A stretch of 13,358 nt of DNA, from NCBI GenBank assembly GCA_026400695.1, contig JAPLON010000037.1, positions 1 through 13,358 on the forward strand, read 5' to 3'. The first letter of the stretch is position 1; every line of letters starts with the position of its first letter. Below the pieces are notes generated by a model that saw only the letters and a list, made by a program, of their open reading frames with translations, had not been told where the DNA came from and did not search any database. Positions 6,260 through 13,358 of the stretch are shown here, piece by piece. Made by a program: the position numbers and the translations under genes. The DNA is from Pseudomonadota bacterium. GTDB lineage: Bacteria; Pseudomonadota; Alphaproteobacteria; Paracaedibacterales; CAITNM01.

Positions 6260-8053
6260 ATGTCTAACAGTTTATCTAAAAAAGCCTTTTTATTTTGCAC
6301 TAGTGTACTACTTATGGGTACTGCTTGGGCATCTGATGATGGAAAATTTCCGCAAGATGATCATAATGGAGATAGATTAGGATATTTTTTCATAAAAAAG
6401 CACTTTTTAGATGATGGTAAGATATGCGGTGATGCAGTTGCTAAATATCAAGCACTTAGCCAGCAACAGCAAGTTGCATTAACCATATCTTTGCGAGAAA
6501 AGCAAGACAGAAGTGGTAAGCCCGTGCATGCTAGAGTTTGCGAGACCTATGATTCCTTATTAGAAACAATTTTAGAATCATTACCATCTTCGGTTGCTGT
6601 ATCAGGTGAAGATCTTGCTCTGGCATTAGTTCCTGCTCCTTCCCACTCCCAGGCCACAAATTTTTGGGATTACCAAAAAATAAGGTCAAAATTTTTTAAA
6701 GACTTAGGCAAAGAACCTGGGCAGTCGTACACTAAAAAAGCAGTTTGTTCTGAAGCGGAAGAAATATTCAAGTCTTTGCCAACAAGTTCGCAAGGACTTT
6801 TGATGGCATATTTAGCTTTAAAGCTAGAGGGAAGGGTTGGAAAAAATCCTCTTGCAGAAGGATTAAAACCTCTTTTTAAAGAACTTTTTTCGCGCTGTGA
6901 TAGTTGTCCACGTATTGCAGGGGTTGCGTTTCCAGATGCTCCTTTAGACCCTAAGCGCCCTGGTATGGAGTATACTGCTAGGGAACTTGAGCAATCAGGA
7001 TTTTTACTGCAAGGAGTGAGTCCTCATGACTTTTTGAAAAAGCTTTCAGAATATTTTACAGAACTACGTGGCATGAAGCTTTTAGAAGATATCGTAAATG
7101 CCGAGGATAACTCTGTACCAGATAAAGTGGCTCCGGCACCATTTCCAGTTGATGCGGGAAAGTTGCTAAATGTCACTGTAGGGGATGATGGCGGCGTAAT
7201 TCTTGAGTTTGTTGGGGATGGTGTGGCTAACGTTGAACCATTAAGTGTATTGCGCCCACTAAGTAAAGAGGAATTAGAAAGAGCCGTTACTATTAGAGAA
7301 AGTGTCAAAGCACTTAAGGGAACGGTAATTCCTGCATCAACAAAAGTAGTACCGGTTGTACCATCTAAAGATGCACCATCTCAAGCAGGCGTTATTAGTG
7401 TTGTTGATGGTCTTGCGCAAGATGCAATGATGAATTCCAAATTTGCAAAAGGTACTGTTGGGGTACATAACTTTGCAAATGCACGCAAATTAGGAGGAGG
7501 GGCTTGGAATGGTAGGTCACCTCAAGAAGAATGCTTAATGCGTGCTCTACCAGAGGTTTTGGTATCTTACATGTGTGTGCCTGGTCGCAGAGGGACAGAT
7601 GTCTTTTTAAGTCCTGGTGAAGTGATGGTTACACCAGGGGTAGATGCTCATAGTCATATCCGCGTGCTTGCTGCTGCTCTTCCTTGGGTACATTTAGTTA
7701 ATGGTGATGGTTCGGTGATTTTGCACCATGAAGATGTTCCTGTTTATGGGAAAAAAGTTTTGTCAAAAGCTGAATATGAAGCTCAGTTGGAAACAGATGT
7801 ATTTAATTTGCTATCTGTTGCAAAAAGCCAAGGTGTTGATTATTTGATTACTGGCGCTTGGGGATCTGGAGTTTACAATAATGATCCGGAACTTGTTTCT
7901 AGTATTTTTCAAAAAACCCTTAACGCAGAAGATTGCAAAGGAAAACTTTGGAAGAATCATTTTAAGGAAATACTTTTTGTGATTCCAAAATTAAATGGTG
8001 ATGGATCAGTAAGTGCGAATTATGCGGTTTATGAAAAGGCATTTGCTGGGTAG
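6260..8053 (+). CDS. Predicted exported protein with microbial PARG-like (DUF2263) macrodomain
   Basis: The protein is 597 aa from ATG 6260, with AGGGG seven bases upstream; an in-frame TTG at 6242 lacks a site. Residues 1-24 form a classic Sec signal (SLSKKAFLFCTSVLLMG, cut after AWA). Residues 43-213 contain two similar helical units, each with a Cys, a 'SL' turn, a hydrophobic helix and an 'RxGK' segment, suggesting an internal duplication. A Pro/Val-rich linker precedes the C-terminal domain (about 385-597). There NFAN (404-407), GGG (412-414), a seven-residue gap and QEE (422-424) match the GGG-X6-8-QEE signature of poly(ADP-ribose) glycohydrolases, in which the second Glu is catalytic. 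GAWGSGVYNNDPELVSSIF (from 532) matches the conserved 'GAWGCGxFxNDP' block of bacterial-type PARG/TIGR02452 proteins. The likely activity is removal of ADP-ribose from modified targets. Export is unusual for this fold and suggests an extracytoplasmic or host target (inference). Confidence 0.82.
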   Translation: MSNSLSKKAFLFCTSVLLMGTAWASDDGKFPQDDHNGDRLGYFFIKKHFLDDGKICGDAVAKYQALSQQQQVALTISLREKQDRSGKPVHARVCETYDSLLETILESLPSSVAVSGEDLALALVPAPSHSQATNFWDYQKIRSKFFKDLGKEPGQSYTKKAVCSEAEEIFKSLPTSSQGLLMAYLALKLEGRVGKNPLAEGLKPLFKELFSRCDSCPRIAGVAFPDAPLDPKRPGMEYTARELEQSGFLLQGVSPHDFLKKLSEYFTELRGMKLLEDIVNAEDNSVPDKVAPAPFPVDAGKLLNVTVGDDGGVILEFVGDGVANVEPLSVLRPLSKEELERAVTIRESVKALKGTVIPASTKVVPVVPSKDAPSQAGVISVVDGLAQDAMMNSKFAKGTVGVHNFANARKLGGGAWNGRSPQEECLMRALPEVLVSYMCVPGRRGTDVFLSPGEVMVTPGVDAHSHIRVLAAALPWVHLVNGDGSVILHHEDVPVYGKKVLSKAEYEAQLETDVFNLLSVAKSQGVDYLITGAWGSGVYNNDPELVSSIFQKTLNAEDCKGKLWKNHFKEILFVIPKLNGDGSVSANYAVYEKAFAG

Positions 8054-8090
8054 TTAAGTTGTTGAAGTACTTCTATTAACGCCAAATAGT

Positions 8091-8119
8091 ATTTACCCCC
8101 GATCAAGTCGGGGATAAAT
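8091..8119. terminator. Bidirectional terminator-like hairpin between convergent genes
   Basis: ATTTA and CCCCGA (8091-8102, with one unpaired C) pair with TCGGGG and TAAAT (8108-8119) around a TCAAG loop; one C-A mismatch interrupts the stem. The symmetric A/T flanks mean it could end both the upstream forward gene and the reverse gene that stops at 8175. T-runs are short on both strands. Confidence 0.55.
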
Positions 8120-8174
8120 TTCTATGGTAACCTATTGCATTTCTACTTTTTTGTTTATCTGCTTACGACGCTAT

Positions 8175-10331
8175 TCATGGTGTCACTTGATCTTTAGGAT
8201 GCATAAGACGATAAATTTGAAATTTCGTTACCCTTTCAGCACGTAGTGGTAATCTATGTTTTGTTACATTTGCTTCTTCATTTAAGTATGCAGTAAGAGC
8301 TATTACATAATTTGTTGGATTCGTTCTTTTAAATTGATCGTAAAGTTCTCTAATGATTTGCTTCCTTTGTTCATCAAGGGGGGCAACATGGTGAGATCCT
8401 ACTCCAGTACCCGCTCTTGATCTTGCACTTTCAGGGGAGGGGAATGAACCGGGGGCAGCAGCTGCTGCTGTAACCACGTCTTCCTCCTCAATATCTAATG
8501 GCACTGGCCTTTGCCTTTTTAATCTGCGTGCTTCTACAACACTTCTGTCTTCAGCGGCGTCATGGGAAGGGGCTGCGGCGGCGGCAGATGATACACATGC
8601 AGAAGCAGCAGCTGCAGCAGATGCCGATAGAGCCACATGTGCAGATGATACAACTTCATCATCATCAGATTCACTGCCAGAATCAGAAAGATCATCTTCA
8701 GTCATTAGTGCCGCTAGCCTACTTTCTATTGCTTCGGCTAGGCCATGTAGAGCAGCAGCCGTTTTGTAGGGGCAAGCATCTTTTGTAGGAGTAGGTGGTT
8801 TTCTTCTTCTTTTTTCTGCAGGTTCTTTCTTATCCTTACGTGTGCTTTCATACTCTCCATATAGTTCAGAAGCTATTACAGTGGCATCATCAGAGTTACC
8901 ACATCCTTCAGGCAAAACTTCTCTTTTTATAATTAATGCTGCAAGTACCAAGGGGATAGCCCTGCTTCTAACAAAGTGATTAGCTCTGACAGTTGCTAAA
9001 ACTGTATAGGCTTGTGTATATAGCTCTGGCGTTTGTCCATCGCAATTCAATGCTTGTTGAACCCAAGAAAATCTAATAGCGTCCAACTGTCTCAAAATCT
9101 TTCTATCGCCATCCGCAATACGTGCAAGTGCACCAGCATCTATGTCTATAGCTAAACTTCTTAAAGCATTTACTTTTGTGTGTTGAGGAAAACTATCACT
9201 TTTAATAACTGAAGCCAATGCTTGACTGTATTCTATAGCTAATTCCAAATTAGGCTTAGTGGCTGTGTCTGCAGGTATTCCTTCTACTAGCACACTACTG
9301 AATGTACGAACTGAAGCTAAAACTCGGCCAGCAAGGTCAGTACCACGGCCAAGGGTACGAATTTCTAAAGGGGTTAGCAAATTACTATCAGCTAATAATT
9401 TATAAAATGTTGCATTGTTTTTGGCTGTTAGATACTGTCCTTGAACAGGAATAGCCATAGCTGCGTGCAACCATTCAATTCCTCGGTAGAACTCTACCAT
9501 AGCTGCTGCAGCCATATTTCGTTGATCAACATAGCGGCAATTACTTAAAAAAGATCTTTCTTGTATCGTGTAATCTCTGTGATATTTGATTCGTAATTTG
9601 TCTCTTAATTGTCTAACAGCGGATAAACAGATAGGATCTGTAATTGTACTAAAATCACGGAAAGCAAAATTTTCTTCAAAAGGAAGAATAAGAAGCGGAT
9701 TTATTCTGAAAGTATCAGGTGGGGTTGAGATTAGCCCAGTTATTACTACATGGAAATAAGACCCTGCTACAGGAAGAAGCGCAGGTGATAGACTGCCAAA
9801 CCTTGAGTTAATATCAAATATGCTCGTGAATGCTTGTTGCCTATTTTCTCTATTGCTAGAACTTATTAAACGAAAAAAAGAATCTCGAACGCGTGAATCT
9901 AAAGTTGTAGTTATGGCTGCTCTAGCGCGGCCAATATTGCTTTCTATTCTTTCTATTTGAGCCAAGCGGCTATGAGTTTGACGATCTTTCGTTCTTAAAC
10001 GTCTGTAGCACGCCTCAATACCTATTACTTTGTTGATATTATCTAGGTTTTGATACGTCTGGTCACGAACATCTGTGAGTGCGTGATTTAGTGCATTTTC
10101 TAGATCTATCCATGCCATAGAAAAAACATGTCCAATATTTAAACCTGCTAGGCTTAAACCTACTGGCATTTGACCACGATGTGCGAAATTTATAACTTCT
10201 TGCGGTGTTAAAAATCGTCTTCCTTCACTAAATGTTGGTAAACTTCCAGGTTCTTGTACGTGTGATGGCATGGCCATAGAACTAAAAAATAAAATACCAA
10301 GTAGTAATAGACAGTAAAAACATTTTCTCAT
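8175..10331 (-). CDS. Large predicted exported protein with poly-Ala, acidic and NLS-like basic segments
   Basis: I recognise no family for this 718-aa protein. Residues 1-20 are a Sec signal (MRKCFYCLLLLGILFFSSMA). Residues about 30-490 look like an alpha-helical domain with no motif I can name. From about 500 the composition changes. KRRRKPP at 507-513 (8799-8813 codes KRRRK) and RRLKRQR at 602-608 (8508-8528) resemble monopartite nuclear localisation signals. Residues 545-559 (8655-8699) form an acidic Ser run, EDDLSDSGSESDDDE, like casein-kinase-2 sites. Poly-Ala tracts lie near 572-576, 583-587 and 622-626. The last 65 residues are helical and basic, with a recombinase/HTH-like rhythm (YLNEEANVTK then VTKFQIYRLM), a weak resemblance only. 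The ATG at 10331 has only a distant GGAA. The codon-repeat region is locally GC-rich (GCAGCAGCTGCTGC at 8455-8468). A host-nucleus target is a hypothesis. Confidence 0.72.
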   Translation of the reverse strand: MRKCFYCLLLLGILFFSSMAMPSHVQEPGSLPTFSEGRRFLTPQEVINFAHRGQMPVGLSLAGLNIGHVFSMAWIDLENALNHALTDVRDQTYQNLDNINKVIGIEACYRRLRTKDRQTHSRLAQIERIESNIGRARAAITTTLDSRVRDSFFRLISSSNRENRQQAFTSIFDINSRFGSLSPALLPVAGSYFHVVITGLISTPPDTFRINPLLILPFEENFAFRDFSTITDPICLSAVRQLRDKLRIKYHRDYTIQERSFLSNCRYVDQRNMAAAAMVEFYRGIEWLHAAMAIPVQGQYLTAKNNATFYKLLADSNLLTPLEIRTLGRGTDLAGRVLASVRTFSSVLVEGIPADTATKPNLELAIEYSQALASVIKSDSFPQHTKVNALRSLAIDIDAGALARIADGDRKILRQLDAIRFSWVQQALNCDGQTPELYTQAYTVLATVRANHFVRSRAIPLVLAALIIKREVLPEGCGNSDDATVIASELYGEYESTRKDKKEPAEKRRRKPPTPTKDACPYKTAAALHGLAEAIESRLAALMTEDDLSDSGSESDDDEVVSSAHVALSASAAAAASACVSSAAAAAPSHDAAEDRSVVEARRLKRQRPVPLDIEEEDVVTAAAAAPGSFPSPESARSRAGTGVGSHHVAPLDEQRKQIIRELYDQFKRTNPTNYVIALTAYLNEEANVTKHRLPLRAERVTKFQIYRLMHPKDQVTP

Positions 10332-10363
10332 TATTAAATTCCATAAAATTGATAATAAAAATG

Positions 10364-10392
10364 AAGATAAAATTTTTATGTGAAAAAATCAA
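10364..10392 (-). promoter_or_regulatory. Possible sigma-70-type promoter of the 718-aa protein gene
   Basis: On the reverse strand a -35 TTGATT (10387-10392) and a weaker -10 TATCTT (10364-10369) are separated by 17 bp. Transcription would begin about 25 nt before the ATG at 10331. The surrounding 10332-10542 interval is extremely AT-rich, so chance matches are likely. I see no gene in that interval. Confidence 0.3.
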
Positions 10393-10542
10393 TAAAAAAA
10401 ACAAAAAAGCAAGTATGTAAGCAAATAAAATTTTAAAACAACGAGCTATATTGATTTTATATTTGGTTTGTTGATTGTCTAATTTTATATGATCTCTTAT
10501 GTAAATCATATTGTTTATAAAAAACTGTTGAGGCTAGTTTAC

Positions 10543-11364
10543 TTACAAAAACCCCCTCGATATCACTTCCAATTTTTTACAATCAGATTCAAATACTTGA
10601 AGATACTTTAATCCCAATAAATTTTCTGAAGTTAGAGGGAGGGGGATTTTCAGAAATTCTGTTACTTTTAATGCAGCCAACGTTAGGTTACCTGGAAGGT
10701 GCATGAATCTTGGAGTCATCTTATTTTGTATAAAAATGTCTCGGTAAAATTCCTGTAGTGGGTAAACGGTGGGGTGCACTAAATTGTATATGCCTGCCTT
10801 TTTTTGTAAGCAGGCGTTAACAATTCCAGTCACAAGATCTTTTAAGTGAATAATTTGCAAGGGCTGCTTGCCGCCCCAAAAAAGAGGGGCGAATTTAAGT
10901 TTGCATAAAGATTGTTCCAATCGTTTATAAATACCGCCATCGCCTATAACAAATCCGGGGCGAATGATTGTGTCATTACTATTTAAAAAGCCTTCCAGTT
11001 GATATTTTGATTTTCCGTAAAATGAACGTGCATTCGCATGGGATGAGCAAGAAGATAAAAATATTATCCGTATACTTCTAGCACGACAATAATCAAATAG
11101 GGCTTTTGATCCGGTAATATTAGATTGGAATGCTTGCTTTAAATCTTTGGCGGTTGTCGTGTATGCAGTGTGGATGACTGTGTCTATATCATCAGGAATG
11201 TTGTTAAATGTGGCAATATCTGTAAGGTCAAACTCAATATCATTTTCAAGTTGCGGATTGCGGCACAATCCCACCACTTCTATTCCTTTTTGAATAAAGG
11301 CTTGCCTTAAGGAGCTGCCAATAAATCCATTAGATCCAGTAATGGCAACTTTTTGTGTTAGCAT
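10543..11364 (-). CDS. NAD-dependent epimerase/dehydratase (extended SDR family)
   Basis: The 273-aa protein has the extended short-chain dehydrogenase layout. A Rossmann nucleotide-binding motif GSNGFIG at residues 10-16 follows the first strand (KVAIT). FDLTD (45-49) contacts the cofactor edge, and VIHTAY (63-68) matches the 'vxHxAa' block. FLSSCSS (102-108) supplies the catalytic-Ser strand, and Y116-GKS-K120 is the YxxxK catalytic pair. IIRPGFVIG matches the conserved 'iRpxxvyG' block. Such enzymes act on nucleotide sugars or related substrates in the cytoplasm, often for cell-surface polysaccharide, but nothing here fixes the substrate. At 273 aa it is shorter than GalE/RmlB types (about 320-340) and closer to compact NmrA/YfcH-like members. 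It is divergent from the gene at 11450 across an 85-bp gap and 211 bp upstream of the 718-aa gene, probably a separate unit. Confidence 0.85.
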   Translation of the reverse strand: MLTQKVAITGSNGFIGSSLRQAFIQKGIEVVGLCRNPQLENDIEFDLTDIATFNNIPDDIDTVIHTAYTTTAKDLKQAFQSNITGSKALFDYCRARSIRIIFLSSCSSHANARSFYGKSKYQLEGFLNSNDTIIRPGFVIGDGGIYKRLEQSLCKLKFAPLFWGGKQPLQIIHLKDLVTGIVNACLQKKAGIYNLVHPTVYPLQEFYRDIFIQNKMTPRFMHLPGNLTLAALKVTEFLKIPLPLTSENLLGLKYLQVFESDCKKLEVISRGFL

Positions 11365-11449
11365 GTTCTATATTATTGATTATTCTCAGTAGAGTTTAGC
11401 TTATTTTTAAATATAGAAGTAGTTGATTGTTTTTTTATAAAAAGGTAAT

Positions 11450-13358
11450 ATGCATGCACAAATTCACATCAAAAGTATACAAACGGTGTCTTTTAAAAAA
11501 ATAATTGTATCTGTATTGTTCCTAGGGTCGTTATTTTCAACCGATTTAATGGTGTTTGGTAAACTTGATAGTGATCTTGCCGAAGCTGGCGTGCCTCCTG
11601 AACTTTTGCCAATGAATCGTCATCCAAGGGAAAAGCTCATAAGAAATCTACGTTTTGTCTTCGGAACAGGATTAAGCTTTAATGGTTTTTATCCTTACTC
11701 GGTGGGAATTGGTAAAATTAGTTACCCGCAAAATGCTAGTGGTGCACTTACTGAAATGTTCTTTCCCAATACTTTTGTCTTTAGTCCTAATGCCAGACCT
11801 GGTACTATTTCAGGACTTACCAGCTTAGATCTAGGTCAGCTAGTGGGTAGGGTTGCAAAAAGTTCAAATAGAGATGAAGTAATTGCAGCATTTTCAAACG
11901 CTTTGAAAGTTGATGAAATGCCTGATGTTTCTATTGTGGATTTTTCAAAAGATAATTTTTATGAAGTCATACGTTCTTTATACCAAGATCATTTTGATAA
12001 ATATGCTCGAGATATCAGTGAAGAAGATCAAGATGATAGATTGTTAAAAAACCTTCCAAAAGGAAGGGAAGTTACAACAATAATAGAAAGATCAGTGAAT
12101 CTAACGAAGGAAGCTAATAGTCTTTTAGCGTTAGGATTTTTTGATGCGCAGCCTAATGTAGAAGATAGGGAATTATTAAAGAAGAGAAGAAATCAATATC
12201 TTCTCTTCTTAGTAGGTGAAGCTTTAAAAGAGCATGATGGCAGAAATACATTATTAGGGATAATCATTACTTTTGCTTGGCAAAAATTTAAATCAGTGGA
12301 AGATGTTGCAGGATTTTACGGTAGCGTAACAGGAATAGATAGGCTTGATTTTTCTGAAATTCCACCATCTGAAACATTAAAGGTGGTCGCAGAACTAAGT
12401 GCGCTAGAATCACCTGATGATATTCTAGCGAAAGTAGTCGCTTTGACAGAAAGTATACGAAAAGGCCTTGTAAGATCAACTGAATCATGGGCTGCTCCGC
12501 CATTTGCAACGTTAAGACAGCGATCTGTTACTTATTCAGATCCTGCTTCAAAAAGTAAAAATTCACTGACGTTTTCAGATTGCGTGGAAGCTCAGGTTAG
12601 GGCATTTTTCAATGGTCTTTTACACACAATTACTGAAGCTGGTATAGTATTTGATATTTCTAAATTACCTGGAAATGCTCCCATTAGAGAATTTTATAAA
12701 GGTGATTTTTTAAAATATGAAAGTGCATCATCTCAAGAAACGCATGATAAATTTGCAGCTTTTGTTGTTAGGATACCAGGCATAAAATATGCTTCTCCAA
12801 AAACACAGAAAGAGATTAGCAAGAGAACTGCGGAAATTTGGTCAGGAGTGGGTAATCTAGCAAAATTTTTGTGCTATTTATCTGGGTTAGATGATCCAGG
12901 AATGGCCGAAAAAGCAAAAACTGCAGTAGGTATAAAAGAATTATTTACAGCTCTTGGTGGTTGTTTAACTAGAAAAGATTTTGCACTGAGTTTTAATTTA
13001 GATATTCATCGTAATGCCGCCATTGATGATTTTTTTGGAGAGATTGAGGGAATTGTGAATGGAACCAAAAGTTTTACATTGGTAGCACACACTCTGCATG
13101 GAGAACTTAAAGCATTGCAAAAGCCAAAACCAACATGGTTAAGTAAGCTTCCATCATCTGGAGATGCGTTTGAGTCATTACCACTTGATTTAAAGCACTG
13201 CGTATACACCACTATGCCAATGGAAGAATTTGCAGCTTTAGATCCTGCTTTACAGCGCAGTGCGATAATGAGTAGCTCACTTACAGATGCTGCAGATGAA
13301 AATCTTGCAGATTTAACTAAGTGGGCAATACATTGTTTTTCTAGCACAAATCATGCAC
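11450..13358 (+). CDS. Large predicted exported protein, unknown function, 3' end outside window
   Basis: The frame from ATG 11450 has no stop through the last base, giving at least 636 codons. AAAAAGG lies about four bases before the ATG. Residues about 16-38 form a signal sequence or N-terminal anchor (FKKIIVSVLFLGSLFSTDLM then VFG). The body is largely alpha-helical and charged, with no enzyme motif I can name. A distinctive patch starts at residue 374 (TFSDCVEAQVRAFFNGLL, Cys378 and Glu380). It is followed by REFYKGDFL, by IPGIKY (442-447) and by a hydrophobic helix KFLCYLSGL. From memory this order recalls 'DCxExxxRxxxNxLL' regions in hypothetical proteins of amoeba and arthropod symbionts, which I cannot confirm here. 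The visible end (LPLDLKHCVYTTMPMEEFAALDPALQ) could begin a repeat region. Many short reverse-strand frames overlap it but show no coding sense. Confidence 0.8.
   Translation, partial: MHAQIHIKSIQTVSFKKIIVSVLFLGSLFSTDLMVFGKLDSDLAEAGVPPELLPMNRHPREKLIRNLRFVFGTGLSFNGFYPYSVGIGKISYPQNASGALTEMFFPNTFVFSPNARPGTISGLTSLDLGQLVGRVAKSSNRDEVIAAFSNALKVDEMPDVSIVDFSKDNFYEVIRSLYQDHFDKYARDISEEDQDDRLLKNLPKGREVTTIIERSVNLTKEANSLLALGFFDAQPNVEDRELLKKRRNQYLLFLVGEALKEHDGRNTLLGIIITFAWQKFKSVEDVAGFYGSVTGIDRLDFSEIPPSETLKVVAELSALESPDDILAKVVALTESIRKGLVRSTESWAAPPFATLRQRSVTYSDPASKSKNSLTFSDCVEAQVRAFFNGLLHTITEAGIVFDISKLPGNAPIREFYKGDFLKYESASSQETHDKFAAFVVRIPGIKYASPKTQKEISKRTAEIWSGVGNLAKFLCYLSGLDDPGMAEKAKTAVGIKELFTALGGCLTRKDFALSFNLDIHRNAAIDDFFGEIEGIVNGTKSFTLVAHTLHGELKALQKPKPTWLSKLPSSGDAFESLPLDLKHCVYTTMPMEEFAALDPALQRSAIMSSSLTDAADENLADLTKWAIHCFSSTNHA

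Noticed and set aside
8498..8788. Forward frame of 96 codons opposite the poly-Ala region
   Set aside because: It is rich in Gln, His and Leu, as expected from the antisense of Ala, Ser and Asp codons, and it lies inside the well-supported 718-aa gene.
10282..10509. Reverse frame of 75 codons rich in Phe, Ile and Leu upstream of the 718-aa gene
   Set aside because: It overlaps the signal-peptide region of the real gene, consists almost only of AT-rich codons and has no ribosome site.
12288..12509. Reverse frame of 73 codons opposite the right-edge gene
   Set aside because: The forward frame from 11450 is open across the whole interval with natural composition; the reverse one is its shadow, as is the one at 13006-13347.
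1..13358. CRISPR array, tRNA or rRNA genes
   Set aside because: No regularly spaced repeats and no recognisable tRNA or rRNA sequences were seen on either strand.

Overview
The window looks like a chromosomal piece of a low-G+C alphaproteobacterium with an intracellular or host-associated lifestyle (Holosporales/Rickettsiales-like). This rests on AT-rich intergenic DNA, the alphaproteobacterial form of ribosomal protein S9 (168 aa with an N-terminal extension), a photolyase gene that appears to be decaying, and a run of large predicted exported proteins with few recognisable domains. The taxonomic call is inference; no rRNA gene is present.

Layout. Positions 3-689 hold the 3' part of a charged protein whose start lies outside the window. 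catB (829-1458) encodes a hexapeptide-repeat xenobiotic/chloramphenicol acetyltransferase. Next comes a reverse-strand DNA photolyase gene (1587-3002), nearly complete but broken by two frameshifts that compensate each other. A perfect 39-bp copy of the catB 3' end (1407-1445 and 3154-3192) flanks the photolyase segment. The second copy reads in frame to its own stop codon and is followed by a hairpin, so it may be the original end of catB, with the photolyase segment inserted before it.

Positions 3347-3880 encode a small Cys-rich exported protein with a clear promoter and terminator. The housekeeping operon rplM-rpsI (4077-5050) follows, with a good sigma-70 promoter and a UUCG-loop terminator. 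After it come: a predicted exported protein with NHL-type repeats and a bacterial Ig/cadherin-like module (5177-6163); an exported protein with a C-terminal microbial poly(ADP-ribose) glycohydrolase-like macrodomain (6260-8053); a convergent 718-aa exported protein carrying poly-Ala, acidic/Ser and Lys/Arg clusters resembling eukaryotic nuclear proteins (8175-10331, reverse); an NAD-dependent epimerase/dehydratase (10543-11364, reverse); and a long forward reading frame with an N-terminal signal sequence that stays open from 11450 to the end of the window (at least 636 codons).

Together, five genes encode predicted Sec-exported proteins with unrelated architectures around one ribosomal operon. 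The best candidates for host-interaction factors are the exported PARG-like protein, the basic/acidic low-complexity protein and the open-ended protein at the right edge. That role is inferred; no dedicated secretion-system gene is visible.
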